In this document: positions 51,623-61,590 of the stretch, one piece after another
Layout: each line of letters opens with the position of its first letter
How positions within the stretch are numbered: the first letter of the stretch is position 1
The notes under the pieces: model-generated
Database searches by the model: none
Told to the model about the DNA's origin: nothing
What the model saw: only the letters and a program-made list of their open reading frames with translations
DNA from: Paenimyroides viscosum
GTDB taxonomy: Bacteria > Bacteroidota > Bacteroidia > Flavobacteriales > Flavobacteriaceae
NCBI RefSeq assembly: GCF_003858535.1
Contig: NZ_RQTJ01000008.1
Span: forward strand, 55,817 to 119,816
Length of the DNA: 64,000 nt
Reading direction: 5' to 3'
Translations under genes and position numbers: made by a program

Positions 51623-53629
51623 TTAGCTTTTATTAAAGTTTTTATTTAAAAAATCATATTTTACTTCACGTTTACCATATAAATCATAATGAAATACTTG
51701 TCCTAATTCATTTGCTTTTTTGTTTCCTGTTTTAACAAAAAGATTAATGGAAACCCCTTGCATAATATCAAAAACATTTTGATCAACAGAACCATCAGGT
51801 GCAGTTTCTTTCTTTTTAGAATTACCATGTAAATCGATGGTATATATTTTATCAAATTCATTTAATAAATTCCAACGCATACCTCTAAATGTGGGATTAT
51901 CTAAAAAGCCATGAGGATTGATAAAAGCCATGACACCATTTCCATTTTTATTGATGAAATATTGTGCAAAACGTATAAATTTCACATAATCATCATTAAT
52001 CCATTTAGGATTACGTTCTTTTAATTTTTCTTTCCCACCAGGTTCTTTTTTATAATCTTCCATTAAGTCCATAATCCATTTTCCTTTGTTGGCAGATTCA
52101 CCACTATAAGGAGGATTACCGATGACCACCATTACTGGAGTATCACGTTTTAGAGCATTAGCTTGAGCACTTTCATCCGAAAGCCAAGAACTAAATAATG
52201 TACCAGAATCTTTATGAGCTTCTTCTAAAGAGTTGGTTAAGAAAATACGAAAACGTTGGTCGTCTGTACTTTTATAACCAGTTTCTTGTAATAGCATATC
52301 CATTTTTAAATGTGCCATAGCATAAGAAGCCATTAATAACTCGAATCCATTAAGACGAGGAATTAAATCGTCTTTTACATATTTTGACCACATACCTTCC
52401 ATCCCTTTAAATTTAGAATGAATATATTTCACAGTTTCAGCTAAGAATGTACCTGTCCCTGTTGCAGGGTCTAAAATCTGTACACGATGTACTTCTCTTT
52501 CTTCTTGTTTATATCCTGTAGCCGAACGCTTATCAGGATTTTGTGTATTTACTTTAATTTTTGTTTTTGAAGTATCAGCAAGTCCACGCGGTAAATTAAA
52601 TTCATCTTTAAGAATATCATCAACAGCACGAACAATAAAATTTACTACTGGTTGGGGTGTATACCAAACCCCACGTGCTTTACGTAATTTGCTGTCGTAT
52701 TCAGATAAAAAGGTTTCATAAAAATGAATAATTGGATCTTCCATTTTCGTAGATTTTCCAAAGTTTTTCATGATCTTAGCTACATCAGTTGCTAAGAAAA
52801 TTGAAACTAATTCATCTACTATCCAAATTAGACGATCATCTAAATCAAAACCTGCTATATCGTGAAAAAGCTTACGTAAAAAAGGATTTGATTTCGGTAT
52901 TAATTCCGCAGCCTCTATACGTGAAAACGTTTCTAACGTTGGATCATTATAACGTGCAGCAAACATTCCGTAAGCAATAGTTTGTGCATAAATATCTGCG
53001 AATGATTTATTATTAATATCATGAATTAACATTCGTTTGAATGTTTCCATTTGATTTTTTAATTCAGATAATCTTTCATTTTCATCATCGTCATTTAATG
53101 ATTTTTCAATAACATCAGCCATTAATCGTGCTTTACCTGCTAATAATTCAGCTAAACGTTGTGGGCTTTTGATGGTTTGAGAAACAGTTTCAGCAAAACT
53201 TTTAATTAAATTCAAAAAAGAATCAAAGTTTTCGGGCTTTCCAATTATTTTTCCGTCTAATACCTCGGCTATAGTAATTGTAGTTGTTTTTTCACCCTCA
53301 CGATAAAAATCAAACTGCATATAATCGGTAATAATCAAATTTGACAAACCATTTCTGTACCTATCAAATTGCTCTTTTAACGTTTTTGAATCAAGCTTAA
53401 CACCAATATCTTTTGCTTCGATATAACCTACAGGAATATTTGCTTTGCCTTTAGTTAAAACATAATCAGGCGCACCGCATTGTACTCGTGCAGGCTCGTT
53501 AGTAACAAGTATGTCACTTGGTAAAATATTTGCTAAAAGTGTTTGTAAGTCACCTCTGTAGGAATGTTCCCGTGCATTTCCGGTTTGAAAAAGACGATTT
53601 ATGTTTTCTAAGTAGTTTTGAATGGTCAT
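51623..53629 (-). CDS. Type ISP-like restriction-modification enzyme, 3'-truncated
   Basis: The 668-residue protein has a PD-(D/E)XK nuclease part at about 50-75 (CGAPDYVLTKG; VGYIEAKDIG), a helical linker, and an N6-adenine methylase with DPATGTGTFLAE near 390 and GNPPYSGES near 505. Relatives are about 1000 residues or more, with a target-recognition region that should follow KREVKYDFL; here it ends NKNFNKS. The enzyme therefore probably lacks DNA recognition. The break is close to the presumed ICE end. Confidence 0.8.
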   Translation of the reverse strand: MTIQNYLENINRLFQTGNAREHSYRGDLQTLLANILPSDILVTNEPARVQCGAPDYVLTKGKANIPVGYIEAKDIGVKLDSKTLKEQFDRYRNGLSNLIITDYMQFDFYREGEKTTTITIAEVLDGKIIGKPENFDSFLNLIKSFAETVSQTIKSPQRLAELLAGKARLMADVIEKSLNDDDENERLSELKNQMETFKRMLIHDINNKSFADIYAQTIAYGMFAARYNDPTLETFSRIEAAELIPKSNPFLRKLFHDIAGFDLDDRLIWIVDELVSIFLATDVAKIMKNFGKSTKMEDPIIHFYETFLSEYDSKLRKARGVWYTPQPVVNFIVRAVDDILKDEFNLPRGLADTSKTKIKVNTQNPDKRSATGYKQEEREVHRVQILDPATGTGTFLAETVKYIHSKFKGMEGMWSKYVKDDLIPRLNGFELLMASYAMAHLKMDMLLQETGYKSTDDQRFRIFLTNSLEEAHKDSGTLFSSWLSDESAQANALKRDTPVMVVIGNPPYSGESANKGKWIMDLMEDYKKEPGGKEKLKERNPKWINDDYVKFIRFAQYFINKNGNGVMAFINPHGFLDNPTFRGMRWNLLNEFDKIYTIDLHGNSKKKETAPDGSVDQNVFDIMQGVSINLFVKTGNKKANELGQVFHYDLYGKREVKYDFLNKNFNKS

Positions 53630-53644
53630 AAGGTTTTATAAATG

Positions 53645-53662
53645 TTTTATAAGCTTATAAAA
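53645..53662. promoter_or_regulatory. Perfect 18-bp palindrome between restriction and Abi genes
   Basis: TTTTATAAGCTTATAAAA, 15 bp upstream of the minus-strand restriction gene and about 120 bp upstream of the plus-strand Abi gene. A candidate operator for one or both. Confidence 0.45.
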
Positions 53663-53784
53663 ATACAAAATAATTCAAATATGTTAAAATTCAATTAATC
53701 AAACTATCAACATTTTTGGTCAATAACTTTAAAAATATCAAACAATTAAATTTCTTACCTTTAACATTGGTTTTAAAGTAAAGA

Positions 53785-54708
53785 ATGGGACAGATAGCTA
53801 CAACAATTGAACAGCAGATTGAAAGATTAGAAAGTAGAGGAATGACTATTCCCGATTATGAGAAAGCAAAGGAGCATCTTTTGGATATCGGCTATTACAG
53901 ATTAGGCTTTTATTGGTATTATTTTGAGAAAGATAAGGAGCATAATTTCTTTGATTACACAAATCTAGATGATGTTATTGATTTGTATTATTTAGATATT
54001 GACTTAAAAAATCTGTTATTAAAATATATCTATAGAATAGAGGTTCATTTTAGAACTCAATTAATTTATCACGCTTCAAATTGTTATCCAGATGTCCCAA
54101 ACTGGTATTCAAATAAAAGAATTGTTGACAAAAATGTAGTTTTTCAGATAAGCAAATCTTATGATACACTTAAGTTTAAAAATGAAATTATAAAAAAACA
54201 TCATCTAAAGTATCCTGCTGACAAATACGCTCCTGCATGGAAGACAATGGAGTTTTTAACTTTTGGACAAGTGCTTAAAATATATTCCAAATTAAAAGAT
54301 GAAAATTTAAAAAAAACTATTGGTAGCTCTTATCAATTAAGAGAACCTCAAGTGTTAATTGATTACTTGACAACTATACTTAATATTAGAAATATATGTT
54401 CGCATAGTAATGTACTTTTTGATTACAATCAACCAACAGGAATTAACCGAATTCCAAATAAACAATTTCGTATTAAGTCTAGAAATACAACTAATCTTAA
54501 TGCTTCATTGAGATTAATATTGTTTGTTTTGAGTAAAATATCAATGAATCGCACCAATGAATTAGAACTTTTGTTTTATTCAAAAGTTAATGAAGCAAAA
54601 CAAAATGAAAAGTTAAAACAGATTATTGATACCCATATTAATTTGGATTTAACCGAAAATTTTATACCTTTGTATAACAAAAGTGCCCCTCTATACATTC
54701 TGCTATAG
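53785..54708 (+). CDS. Abi family abortive-infection protein (AbiD/F-like, HEPN motif)
   Basis: The 307-residue protein begins MGQIATTIEQQIERLESRGM and has HLLDIGYYRLGFYWYYF, the Abi_2/AbiF signature, plus RNICSH near residue 203, an Rx4H HEPN-type ribonuclease motif. Such proteins kill or arrest phage-infected cells. It is divergent from the truncated restriction gene, so the two form a small defence patch. Its C-terminus is intact and followed by a terminator. Confidence 0.87.
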   Translation: MGQIATTIEQQIERLESRGMTIPDYEKAKEHLLDIGYYRLGFYWYYFEKDKEHNFFDYTNLDDVIDLYYLDIDLKNLLLKYIYRIEVHFRTQLIYHASNCYPDVPNWYSNKRIVDKNVVFQISKSYDTLKFKNEIIKKHHLKYPADKYAPAWKTMEFLTFGQVLKIYSKLKDENLKKTIGSSYQLREPQVLIDYLTTILNIRNICSHSNVLFDYNQPTGINRIPNKQFRIKSRNTTNLNASLRLILFVLSKISMNRTNELELLFYSKVNEAKQNEKLKQIIDTHINLDLTENFIPLYNKSAPLYILL

Positions 54709-54734
54709 AGCAGCACTATAAAATAAGATACTGA

Positions 54735-54760
54735 CCTCAGAATTCGTTCTGAGGTTTTTT
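54735..54760 (+). terminator. Terminator after Abi gene
   Basis: CCTCAGAA / TTCTGAGG stem followed by TTTTTT. Confidence 0.85.
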
Positions 54761-55253
54761 GTATCTTTACATTATTAGAATAGTAAATAATTAGCGCGTA
54801 AGCTATCGTTATTGGTTATCAGAAATTGCAACCTTCAGATGCTAAATAAACCCGTTGGGTGTAATTATTTCTATCACATAGAAACATAGTTTTTTCTTAT
54901 GTTTTTAAAAGATTATGATAGACGTTTTACTTTTCGCATAGCAAACTATATGAAAAATAGTATCATTTTCTATCCCATCTTTACGAATTAGTTATAATTC
55001 TATGCGTCTATGTGCTTATTTTTTTTGTTTTTTTATAAAAACACAATATTCCAAAAATTGGGAACGTCATTTAAAAGTATTGGTGATGCCTATCCTAATA
55101 CAAAATTTATAGTTTGTGGAAGTTGAAAAAACAGAAGTAATTAAACGTCTAATTCTTTTATATGCTTCACAAAAATGTGAAGGCTTTTTTTATAACTTAA
55201 TCATTCAATATTCTACTAAAAAACAGAAACCACCAATACGGTGATTTCTGTTT
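54761..55253. other. Gene-poor stretch with two terminator hairpins
   Basis: No supported gene. A plus-strand hairpin CTTCACA / TGTGAAG with a T run at 55165-55190 and an imperfect hairpin at 55222-55252 remain. The first implies that a plus-strand gene once ended here; a short frame before it could be its tail but matches nothing I know. Confidence 0.4.
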
Positions 55254-55367
55254 TTATTTCTTCTTGTCTTTAGGAAGATATTCGTTTGTTTTTTTAGATG
55301 TTGTGAACTTTTTGTAGCCAAATAAACCTAAAACTAAAGCAGCCATAACTAAATATACGTATTCCAT
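55254..55367 (-). CDS. 37-residue single-pass membrane protein
   Basis: The frame reads MEYVYLVMAALVLGLFGYKK and ends with a lysine-rich tail (LPKDKKK). It has one membrane segment and a basic cytoplasmic end. A terminator follows at its stop. Codon use matches the neighbouring chromosomal genes. Function unknown; small size makes the call moderate. Confidence 0.5.
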   Translation of the reverse strand: MEYVYLVMAALVLGLFGYKKFTTSKKTNEYLPKDKKK

Positions 55368-55418
55368 AATAATGTAATTAATAAAAACAAATATAACCTT
55401 TTTACAACAAAATGACTA

Positions 55419-56639
55419 TTATTTATTTTTTGAAAGTTTCATTAATGCCGGCGTGAAAAAAGAGCATATTCCTACAACAATTATTAGTAAACCAAGAATA
55501 ATAAATGTGTAATTTATTCCAATACCATCGGCAATAAAACCAGTAAACAGCAAACCTATTATCGATGGTAATACCGAAAAACTGTAGTATAATGAAAATA
55601 CCCTGCCTAGCATATTTTGCTGAACTTCTTCTTGAATAATAGTAGTAAAACTGGCATTGTATAACGAAGCTGCAATTCCGCCAACAGCAGTTAAAATTAC
55701 AAAGACAATAAATTGTGCAGCCGATAACCAACCAGACCAAGCAAAGGTTACGCCAATAACAATGTGCATTAAATTTATAATAATTACTTTTTGTATTCGG
55801 GGTTTCCAAATCCCTAATAATCCGCCGCCAATAAGCATACCTACACCCCAAATAACTTCAATAATGCTTATTTCTAATTTATCACCTTTAAAATGATTAA
55901 TGGTAAGTAGCGGAAAAAGTACGGCTACCGGCATAATACAAAACAAACCAATTATGGAATACAAAAACAAATACCATAAACCTTTCTTATGAGTAATTTC
56001 GTAAAAGGCAGATTTCATATCGTTCCAGATATGCAAAAAGGTAGTTTTGGTTCTTTCTGTTTTTTCGGGGTTTGGAATGTAAATAAATAATAGTGAAATA
56101 ATGGCAAACAAGGCTCCGAAAATATCTAATAATAAAACATTTCCTATTGATAACATACCAATTGCAAAAGCACCTAAAGCCGGACCTGCAATTCCTGAAA
56201 CCGATTGGATAATTTGATTGATACCTGCTATTCGTAATAATTCTGATTGTGGGGCAAGTAGAGGTACAGAGGCTTGCATGGCAGGCATGTGAAAGGCAGA
56301 ACCCACAGAACGCAAACCTAACATTACGTAAATAAGCAGCATGCTTTCGTACCCTAAATAAAAACTTACAGACATGAATAGGGTGCACAATGCTACAAAT
56401 CCATCGGCGAAAATCATGGTTTTTTTTCTATCCCATCTGTCAATATAAACGCCTGCAAACGGACCAATTAATGCTTGTGGTAAAAGTGCAGCAATGGCTG
56501 CAAATGCTAAAACTTCGGCAGATCCGGTTTTTAAACTCAACCAAATAATTATGGCAAAATTTACTGCAGAACTACTTATTAATGAAATAAATTGCCCAAT
56601 CCATAAAATGATAAATTTTTTCTTCCAATTTTTATCCAT
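55419..56639 (-). CDS. MFS exporter, macrolide-efflux-like
   Basis: The 406-residue protein has twelve predicted membrane segments and the MFS loop motif in GVYIDRWDRKKTMIFADG (GxxxDRxxR/K) between helices 2 and 3. Overall resemblance is to the MFS_3/MefA-like drug exporters. Substrate cannot be told. It lies 28 bp downstream of the histidine kinase gene, so the two may be co-transcribed. Confidence 0.85.
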   Translation of the reverse strand: MDKNWKKKFIILWIGQFISLISSSAVNFAIIIWLSLKTGSAEVLAFAAIAALLPQALIGPFAGVYIDRWDRKKTMIFADGFVALCTLFMSVSFYLGYESMLLIYVMLGLRSVGSAFHMPAMQASVPLLAPQSELLRIAGINQIIQSVSGIAGPALGAFAIGMLSIGNVLLLDIFGALFAIISLLFIYIPNPEKTERTKTTFLHIWNDMKSAFYEITHKKGLWYLFLYSIIGLFCIMPVAVLFPLLTINHFKGDKLEISIIEVIWGVGMLIGGGLLGIWKPRIQKVIIINLMHIVIGVTFAWSGWLSAAQFIVFVILTAVGGIAASLYNASFTTIIQEEVQQNMLGRVFSLYYSFSVLPSIIGLLFTGFIADGIGINYTFIILGLLIIVVGICSFFTPALMKLSKNK

Positions 56640-56667
56640 AACCTTTGTTATTCAAATACCACGTTTT

Positions 56668-59139
56668 TTAGGCAATGGCTTTTTCTATTTCTTTAATTAT
56701 TTGCAGTGTTTTTTGGTTGATAAATATAACAATATCTTGTATTTGTTGTGGCGATAAACTTTCTGTTTTTTGTTCTAAAAGTACTAGCTTATCTACAAGT
56801 TCATTAATATTTAACTGACGAAACATTGGAATCATTTTATGAGCAATTTGTTTAATTCCCTCTATGTTATTATTGTTACATTCGTTTTCTATTTCTTCTA
56901 TATTGGTTTTTGTGCTTATAAAAAATGATTCTAATATTAGTTTAACTGCTTCTTTGTCGTTTTCTAATAAATTAAATAGATCGGTCAAGTCAAATCTATC
57001 ATATTTTAATTTCATGGTTTGTTGGTTTTCTATTGGTGTTATTTCTACATCTTTTACTTTTATACGTAGAATTTTGTAAACGGTATTGTATAAAGTGTTT
57101 ATATTAAAAGGTTTACGCATGTAATGATTAAAGCCTAATTTAGAATATTCTTGCTCGTCAAAATCAATTTTTCCTGTTAAGGCAATTACCGGTGTGTTTT
57201 TGTAATTCTCTAACGATCTAATATCTTCTATAACTTTTAAACCGCTGTAGAAAGGCATTTGCATATCGGTAATAATTAACTGGTATTGCTCTTTTTGCAG
57301 AATTTCTTTTACCAATTTACCGTTTTCTAATGTGGTTAGTTTTTTAACTTTATTTCCAAAAATTTCGTCGATTAATTTAAGCTGTAGCGGATCATCATCA
57401 ATTACTAAAATCTTTTTATTCTGTAATTTTTTAGCATTGTCGTATTCATAATCGGTTCGGTTTTGTGTTTCCGAATTTACTTCAAACGGTTTTAACGGAA
57501 TCTCAATAAAAAAAGTAGTTCCAACACCAACTTCGCTTTCAAAATAAATCGATCCCTTTAACAAACTCACCAAACGTTTGGTAATATTTAAGCCTAAGCC
57601 CGATCCGCCATAACTTTCGTTATTATTGTGCGCTTGTACAAATTCTACAAATAAATCGTCTTTATTAGTAACCTTAATACCAATTCCGGTATCAATAATT
57701 TTAATTTTGGCAATATTATTTTCTAAAACAGCTTCTATTTTAACTTCGCCTTTCTGTGTGAATTTTATAGCGTTTGATAATACATTGGTTAGAATTTGTT
57801 GAATTCTGAATGAATCTGATGTAAAATTGGCGTTTAGATTTTTATCGATATTAAATAATAAATCAATGTTTTTCTTGTCGGCTGTGTTTTTTAAATTATT
57901 TAAGATGTTGTGCAAAAGGTCGTTAAAATTAAATTTAACACTTTTAATTTTAATTTTATTGTATTCCAGATTTGAAAATAGCGACAAATCGTCAACCATT
58001 TTTTTAATGTATTCTGTTGATTGAATGATGTTTTTTAAATAATCTTTTTGCTTAATTGTTTTTAAGGTATTTTGTAATAATGCAGAAAACCCAAGCAGTG
58101 AATTAATAGGCGAAACCATATCGTGTGAAATAGTTGCCATAAAAAAGCTTTTTTGCTTTATTAGTTCTTGCATGTCTTTGTTTAATCGCTCTAATTTTTG
58201 TTTGTTTAAGGCAGATCTGTTTAAATCGCGTAGAATAATGAAACCAAAAATAAGCGCTATAACCGCTATTACAATACCAATTTTTGCAATGTTATTGCTA
58301 ACATTATCTACCATATTTTTGCTAAGTTGGTATTTGGTGTTCGATGTTTCTAGAACAATTTTTTCAACCTCTGTTAAAATATCTCTTAATTGGTTGCTTA
58401 ATTCTTGATTTCGTTTAATTAATAAAGCTTCTTTGTCGTAATATCTTTTAAGAAGTTTTAGCTCATTTTTCTTGGCTGCTGAAAAAATATTTTCGGTTGC
58501 TTCGTTTATTTTTTGCTGATTTTCTTTTTGAATTTCTTCTTGTTGCTGAATTATTTTAGCATTTTGGTTTGCTAATTTTTCTTTCTTTTCATCATCTTTA
58601 TTTGTTAATGATTCTTTTATTCTACTTAAAAATGTTGTTTTTTCTACAACAGTATCAATGGCAATTTTTTGTGTTGTTGTTGTATTTTGTATTTCTTTTA
58701 AACGTGATTGTGTTTCACTGTATAAATCAAAGTTTATGTATTTAGATTGTACTTCTAAAACCTGATCAAACGTTAAGCTTTTTAAATTAATGATATTTAT
58801 AATAGTATCTAATTTGTTTTGTAGCGTAACATTTTCAATGGTATTTATTTTTAAAGAATCAATTCTAGAAATTAAAGAATCTAACTGATTGTGGTATAAT
58901 TTTGCAGCATTCTTATCGTACGAAAGTAAAGCCAGCCTGCCCGAATTTTCAGTAGAATACAAATCACTAACAATATTACCCAAGGCAATTAACTTGGTGT
59001 TTTCGGTTAAAAGATCGTCTTTAGAAACATTTAAGTTTTTAACTTCACGCAATATATAAAGAATCGATAAGGTAAAAATGCCAATCAAAAATATATATCC
59101 TAAGGTTAGTTTTACTTTTAAATTCTGCTCGGTTGTCAT
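56668..59139 (-). CDS. Hybrid sensor histidine kinase with receiver and HPt domains
   Basis: The 823-residue protein has a membrane segment at about 10-29, a long coiled external region, a second membrane segment near 290 (IVIAVIALIFGFIILRDL), and the phospho-His in ATISHDMVSPINSLLGFSAL near 345. The ATPase domain has NVLSNAIKFTQKGEV and GGSGLGLNITKRL. A receiver follows with phospho-Asp in LIITDMQMPFYSG, then an HPt domain with IKQIAHKMIPMFR. It is a complete internal phosphorelay; the output regulator and the signal are not visible here. Confidence 0.9.
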   Translation of the reverse strand: MTTEQNLKVKLTLGYIFLIGIFTLSILYILREVKNLNVSKDDLLTENTKLIALGNIVSDLYSTENSGRLALLSYDKNAAKLYHNQLDSLISRIDSLKINTIENVTLQNKLDTIINIINLKSLTFDQVLEVQSKYINFDLYSETQSRLKEIQNTTTTQKIAIDTVVEKTTFLSRIKESLTNKDDEKKEKLANQNAKIIQQQEEIQKENQQKINEATENIFSAAKKNELKLLKRYYDKEALLIKRNQELSNQLRDILTEVEKIVLETSNTKYQLSKNMVDNVSNNIAKIGIVIAVIALIFGFIILRDLNRSALNKQKLERLNKDMQELIKQKSFFMATISHDMVSPINSLLGFSALLQNTLKTIKQKDYLKNIIQSTEYIKKMVDDLSLFSNLEYNKIKIKSVKFNFNDLLHNILNNLKNTADKKNIDLLFNIDKNLNANFTSDSFRIQQILTNVLSNAIKFTQKGEVKIEAVLENNIAKIKIIDTGIGIKVTNKDDLFVEFVQAHNNNESYGGSGLGLNITKRLVSLLKGSIYFESEVGVGTTFFIEIPLKPFEVNSETQNRTDYEYDNAKKLQNKKILVIDDDPLQLKLIDEIFGNKVKKLTTLENGKLVKEILQKEQYQLIITDMQMPFYSGLKVIEDIRSLENYKNTPVIALTGKIDFDEQEYSKLGFNHYMRKPFNINTLYNTVYKILRIKVKDVEITPIENQQTMKLKYDRFDLTDLFNLLENDKEAVKLILESFFISTKTNIEEIENECNNNNIEGIKQIAHKMIPMFRQLNINELVDKLVLLEQKTESLSPQQIQDIVIFINQKTLQIIKEIEKAIA

Positions 59140-59166
59140 AGATCAAATTTTTTACTAAAATAAAAA

Positions 59167-59194
59167 AAGACTACCGTTTTAGATAGTCTTTTTT
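59167..59194 (-). terminator. Terminator between kinase and acyl-CoA dehydrogenase genes
   Basis: AAGACTA / TAGTCTT hairpin with A and T runs on the two sides, in the gap between the acyl-CoA dehydrogenase stop (59218) and the kinase start (59139). It ends the acyl-CoA dehydrogenase transcript. Confidence 0.75.
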
Positions 59195-59217
59195 GAAATG
59201 ATATTTAAAAGTTGCTA

Positions 59218-60357
59218 TTATTTAGCAATTCCTCTTGAAATTACAATTTTTTGGATTTCTGATGTTCCTTCGTAAATCTGAGTGATTTTTGCATCGCGCA
59301 TCATACGTTCTACGTGGTATTCGCTAACATAACCATTACCACCGTGAATTTGAACTGCTTCAATCGTAGTATCCATAGCTGTTTGCGATGCAAATAATTT
59401 AGCCATAGCTCCAGAAATAGAAATATCTTCACCATTGTCTTTTTCAGCTGCTGCTTTCATACACAACATACGTGCTGCCGTAATGTTCACAGCCATATCA
59501 GCCAATTTAAAAGCAACTGCTTGGTGGTTTATAATTTCTGTTTTAAATGCTTTACGCTCTTTAGCATATTTTAATGCCAATTCGTAAGCGCCTTGTGCAA
59601 TACCTAATGCTTGAGAAGCAATACCAATACGACCACCGTTTAGTACATTCATAGCAAAAGCAAATCCAAATCCGTCTTCGCCAATTCTATTTTCTTTAGG
59701 AACTTTAACATCAGTGAACATTAAAGAATGTGTATCACTTCCGCGAATTCCCATTTTTTTCTCTTTTAAGCCGATTTCAAATCCTGCCCATCCTTTTTCA
59801 ACAATAAAAGCATTGATACCTTTGTGTCCTTTTTCAACATCGGTTTGTGCAATTACTAAATAAGTAGACGCTGTGCTACCGTTGGTAATCCAGTTTTTAG
59901 TACCGTTTAATAAATAATGGTCACCCATATCAATTGCGGTAGTTTTTTGCGAAGTTGCATCAGATCCTGCTTCTGGCTCTGATAAACAAAAAGCACCAAT
60001 AACTTCACCGGTTGCCAATGGCACTAAATATTTTTGTTTTTGTTCTTCTGAACAGTATTTTTCCATTCCCGCACAAACCAAAGAGTTGTTAACAGACATA
60101 ACAACTGCTGCCGATGCATCAACCTTAGCAATTTCTTCCATTGCCAAAACATAAGAAACGCTGTCTAAACCAGCGCCACCGTATTTTGGATCAACCATCA
60201 TTCCTAAAAATCCAAGCTCACCCATTTTTTTCACTGCATCAGCAGGAAATTTAGAGTGTTCGTCACGTTCAATAACTCCAGGTAATAATTCAGTTTGAGC
60301 GAAATCACGAGCAGCTTGTTGAATCATTAATTGCTCTTCAGTTAATTTAAAATCCAT
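59218..60357 (-). CDS. Acyl-CoA dehydrogenase
   Basis: The 379-residue protein begins MDFKLTEEQLMIQQAARDFA and has FCLSEPEAGSDATSQKTTA (FAD-binding signature 1) and MRDAKITQIYEGTSEIQKIV (signature 2 with the catalytic Glu region). It catalyses the first step of fatty-acid or branched-chain acyl-CoA oxidation, passing electrons to ETF. It is close to short/branched-chain types. It is divergent from anmK. Confidence 0.93.
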   Translation of the reverse strand: MDFKLTEEQLMIQQAARDFAQTELLPGVIERDEHSKFPADAVKKMGELGFLGMMVDPKYGGAGLDSVSYVLAMEEIAKVDASAAVVMSVNNSLVCAGMEKYCSEEQKQKYLVPLATGEVIGAFCLSEPEAGSDATSQKTTAIDMGDHYLLNGTKNWITNGSTASTYLVIAQTDVEKGHKGINAFIVEKGWAGFEIGLKEKKMGIRGSDTHSLMFTDVKVPKENRIGEDGFGFAFAMNVLNGGRIGIASQALGIAQGAYELALKYAKERKAFKTEIINHQAVAFKLADMAVNITAARMLCMKAAAEKDNGEDISISGAMAKLFASQTAMDTTIEAVQIHGGNGYVSEYHVERMMRDAKITQIYEGTSEIQKIVISRGIAK

Positions 60358-60449
60358 CTATTTTATTGTTTTTGTAAACATATTAATTTTATGCGCCAAA
60401 TATAATTGAATATTGCCAATTTTTCAAAAATTATCGCTATTTTTAATTT

Positions 60450-61538
60450 ATGAATACAGAAAAATATAAAGTACTAGGCGTTATGTCGGGTACTTCTTTA
60501 GATGGAATTGATTGTGCCATTGTTGAATTTACAAATAATAATGGTGTTTGGAACTTTAATTTTATTTCCGGAAAAACAACTACTTATTCTAAAAATTGGC
60601 AGAATAAATTGCAGACTGCCATTCATCTTTCTGATACCGATTTACATCTTTTAAATATTGAATACACCTATTTTTTAGCCGAATTTCTAGATGATTTTAT
60701 CACCGATAATAATTTAACCGATCTGGATTTTATTTCATCGCACGGACATACGGTGTTACATCAGCCCGAAAATGGAATTACCTTACAAATTGGAAATCTA
60801 CCTTTAATTAGCGATATAATTTCATTGCCTTTTGTATGCGATTTTCGTGTGCAAGATGTTGCTTTGGGCGGACAAGGAGCTCCATTAGTACCCATTGGCG
60901 ACCGTTTGCTTTTTGCTGATTATGATTATTGCTTGAATTTAGGCGGATTTTCTAATATTTCTTTTGAAGAAAATAACGAACGAATTGCGTTTGATATTTG
61001 TCCGGTTAATACCTTATTAAATCATTTTGCAAAAAAAATAGGTAAAGATTTTGATGAGAACGGAAATTTTGCTGCCTCAGGAAATGTTGATCAAGATTTA
61101 TTTAATGAACTGAATAATTTATCGTTCTATAATCAACAAGGTCCAAAATCATTAGGAATAGAACAAGTAAATGCTATTTATCTTCCATTAATCGAGAAAT
61201 ATCAATTAGGCGCACAAGATCATTTAGCAACCATAACAGAACATATTGCGTATCAAATTGCATCGGTTTTAAAAAAAGGAAACTCCAAATTATTGGTTAC
61301 GGGTGGTGGCGCATTTAACGAACACCTTATTAATAGGTTAAACTTTTACGCACAAAATACAACCGTTGTTTTAGGATCTAAAGAATTAATAGAATTTAAA
61401 GAAGCCGTAATTTTTGCGTTTCTGGGTGTGCTTCGTGTAACAAATACAAACAATGTGTTAAGCAGTGTAACTGGAGCATCAAAAAATCATTGTTCAGGCA
61501 TTATATTTAATAAGGAATTATTAAGAAGTAATTGCTAA
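60450..61538 (+). CDS. anmK: Anhydro-N-acetylmuramic acid kinase
   Basis: The 362-residue protein begins with the ATP-binding loop VLGVMSGTSLDGIDCAIVEF and has FISSHGHTVLHQPENG, FRVQDVALGGQGAPLVPIGD and LLVTGGGAFNEHLINRL, all typical of AnmK. It recycles 1,6-anhydro-MurNAc from peptidoglycan turnover into MurNAc-6-phosphate. Length is normal. Confidence 0.95.
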   Translation: MNTEKYKVLGVMSGTSLDGIDCAIVEFTNNNGVWNFNFISGKTTTYSKNWQNKLQTAIHLSDTDLHLLNIEYTYFLAEFLDDFITDNNLTDLDFISSHGHTVLHQPENGITLQIGNLPLISDIISLPFVCDFRVQDVALGGQGAPLVPIGDRLLFADYDYCLNLGGFSNISFEENNERIAFDICPVNTLLNHFAKKIGKDFDENGNFAASGNVDQDLFNELNNLSFYNQQGPKSLGIEQVNAIYLPLIEKYQLGAQDHLATITEHIAYQIASVLKKGNSKLLVTGGGAFNEHLINRLNFYAQNTTVVLGSKELIEFKEAVIFAFLGVLRVTNTNNVLSSVTGASKNHCSGIIFNKELLRSNC

Positions 61539-61590
61539 ATTGATTTGGAATGAAGTATATTTGTCGTGAAAATAAAAAGTTATCAATATA

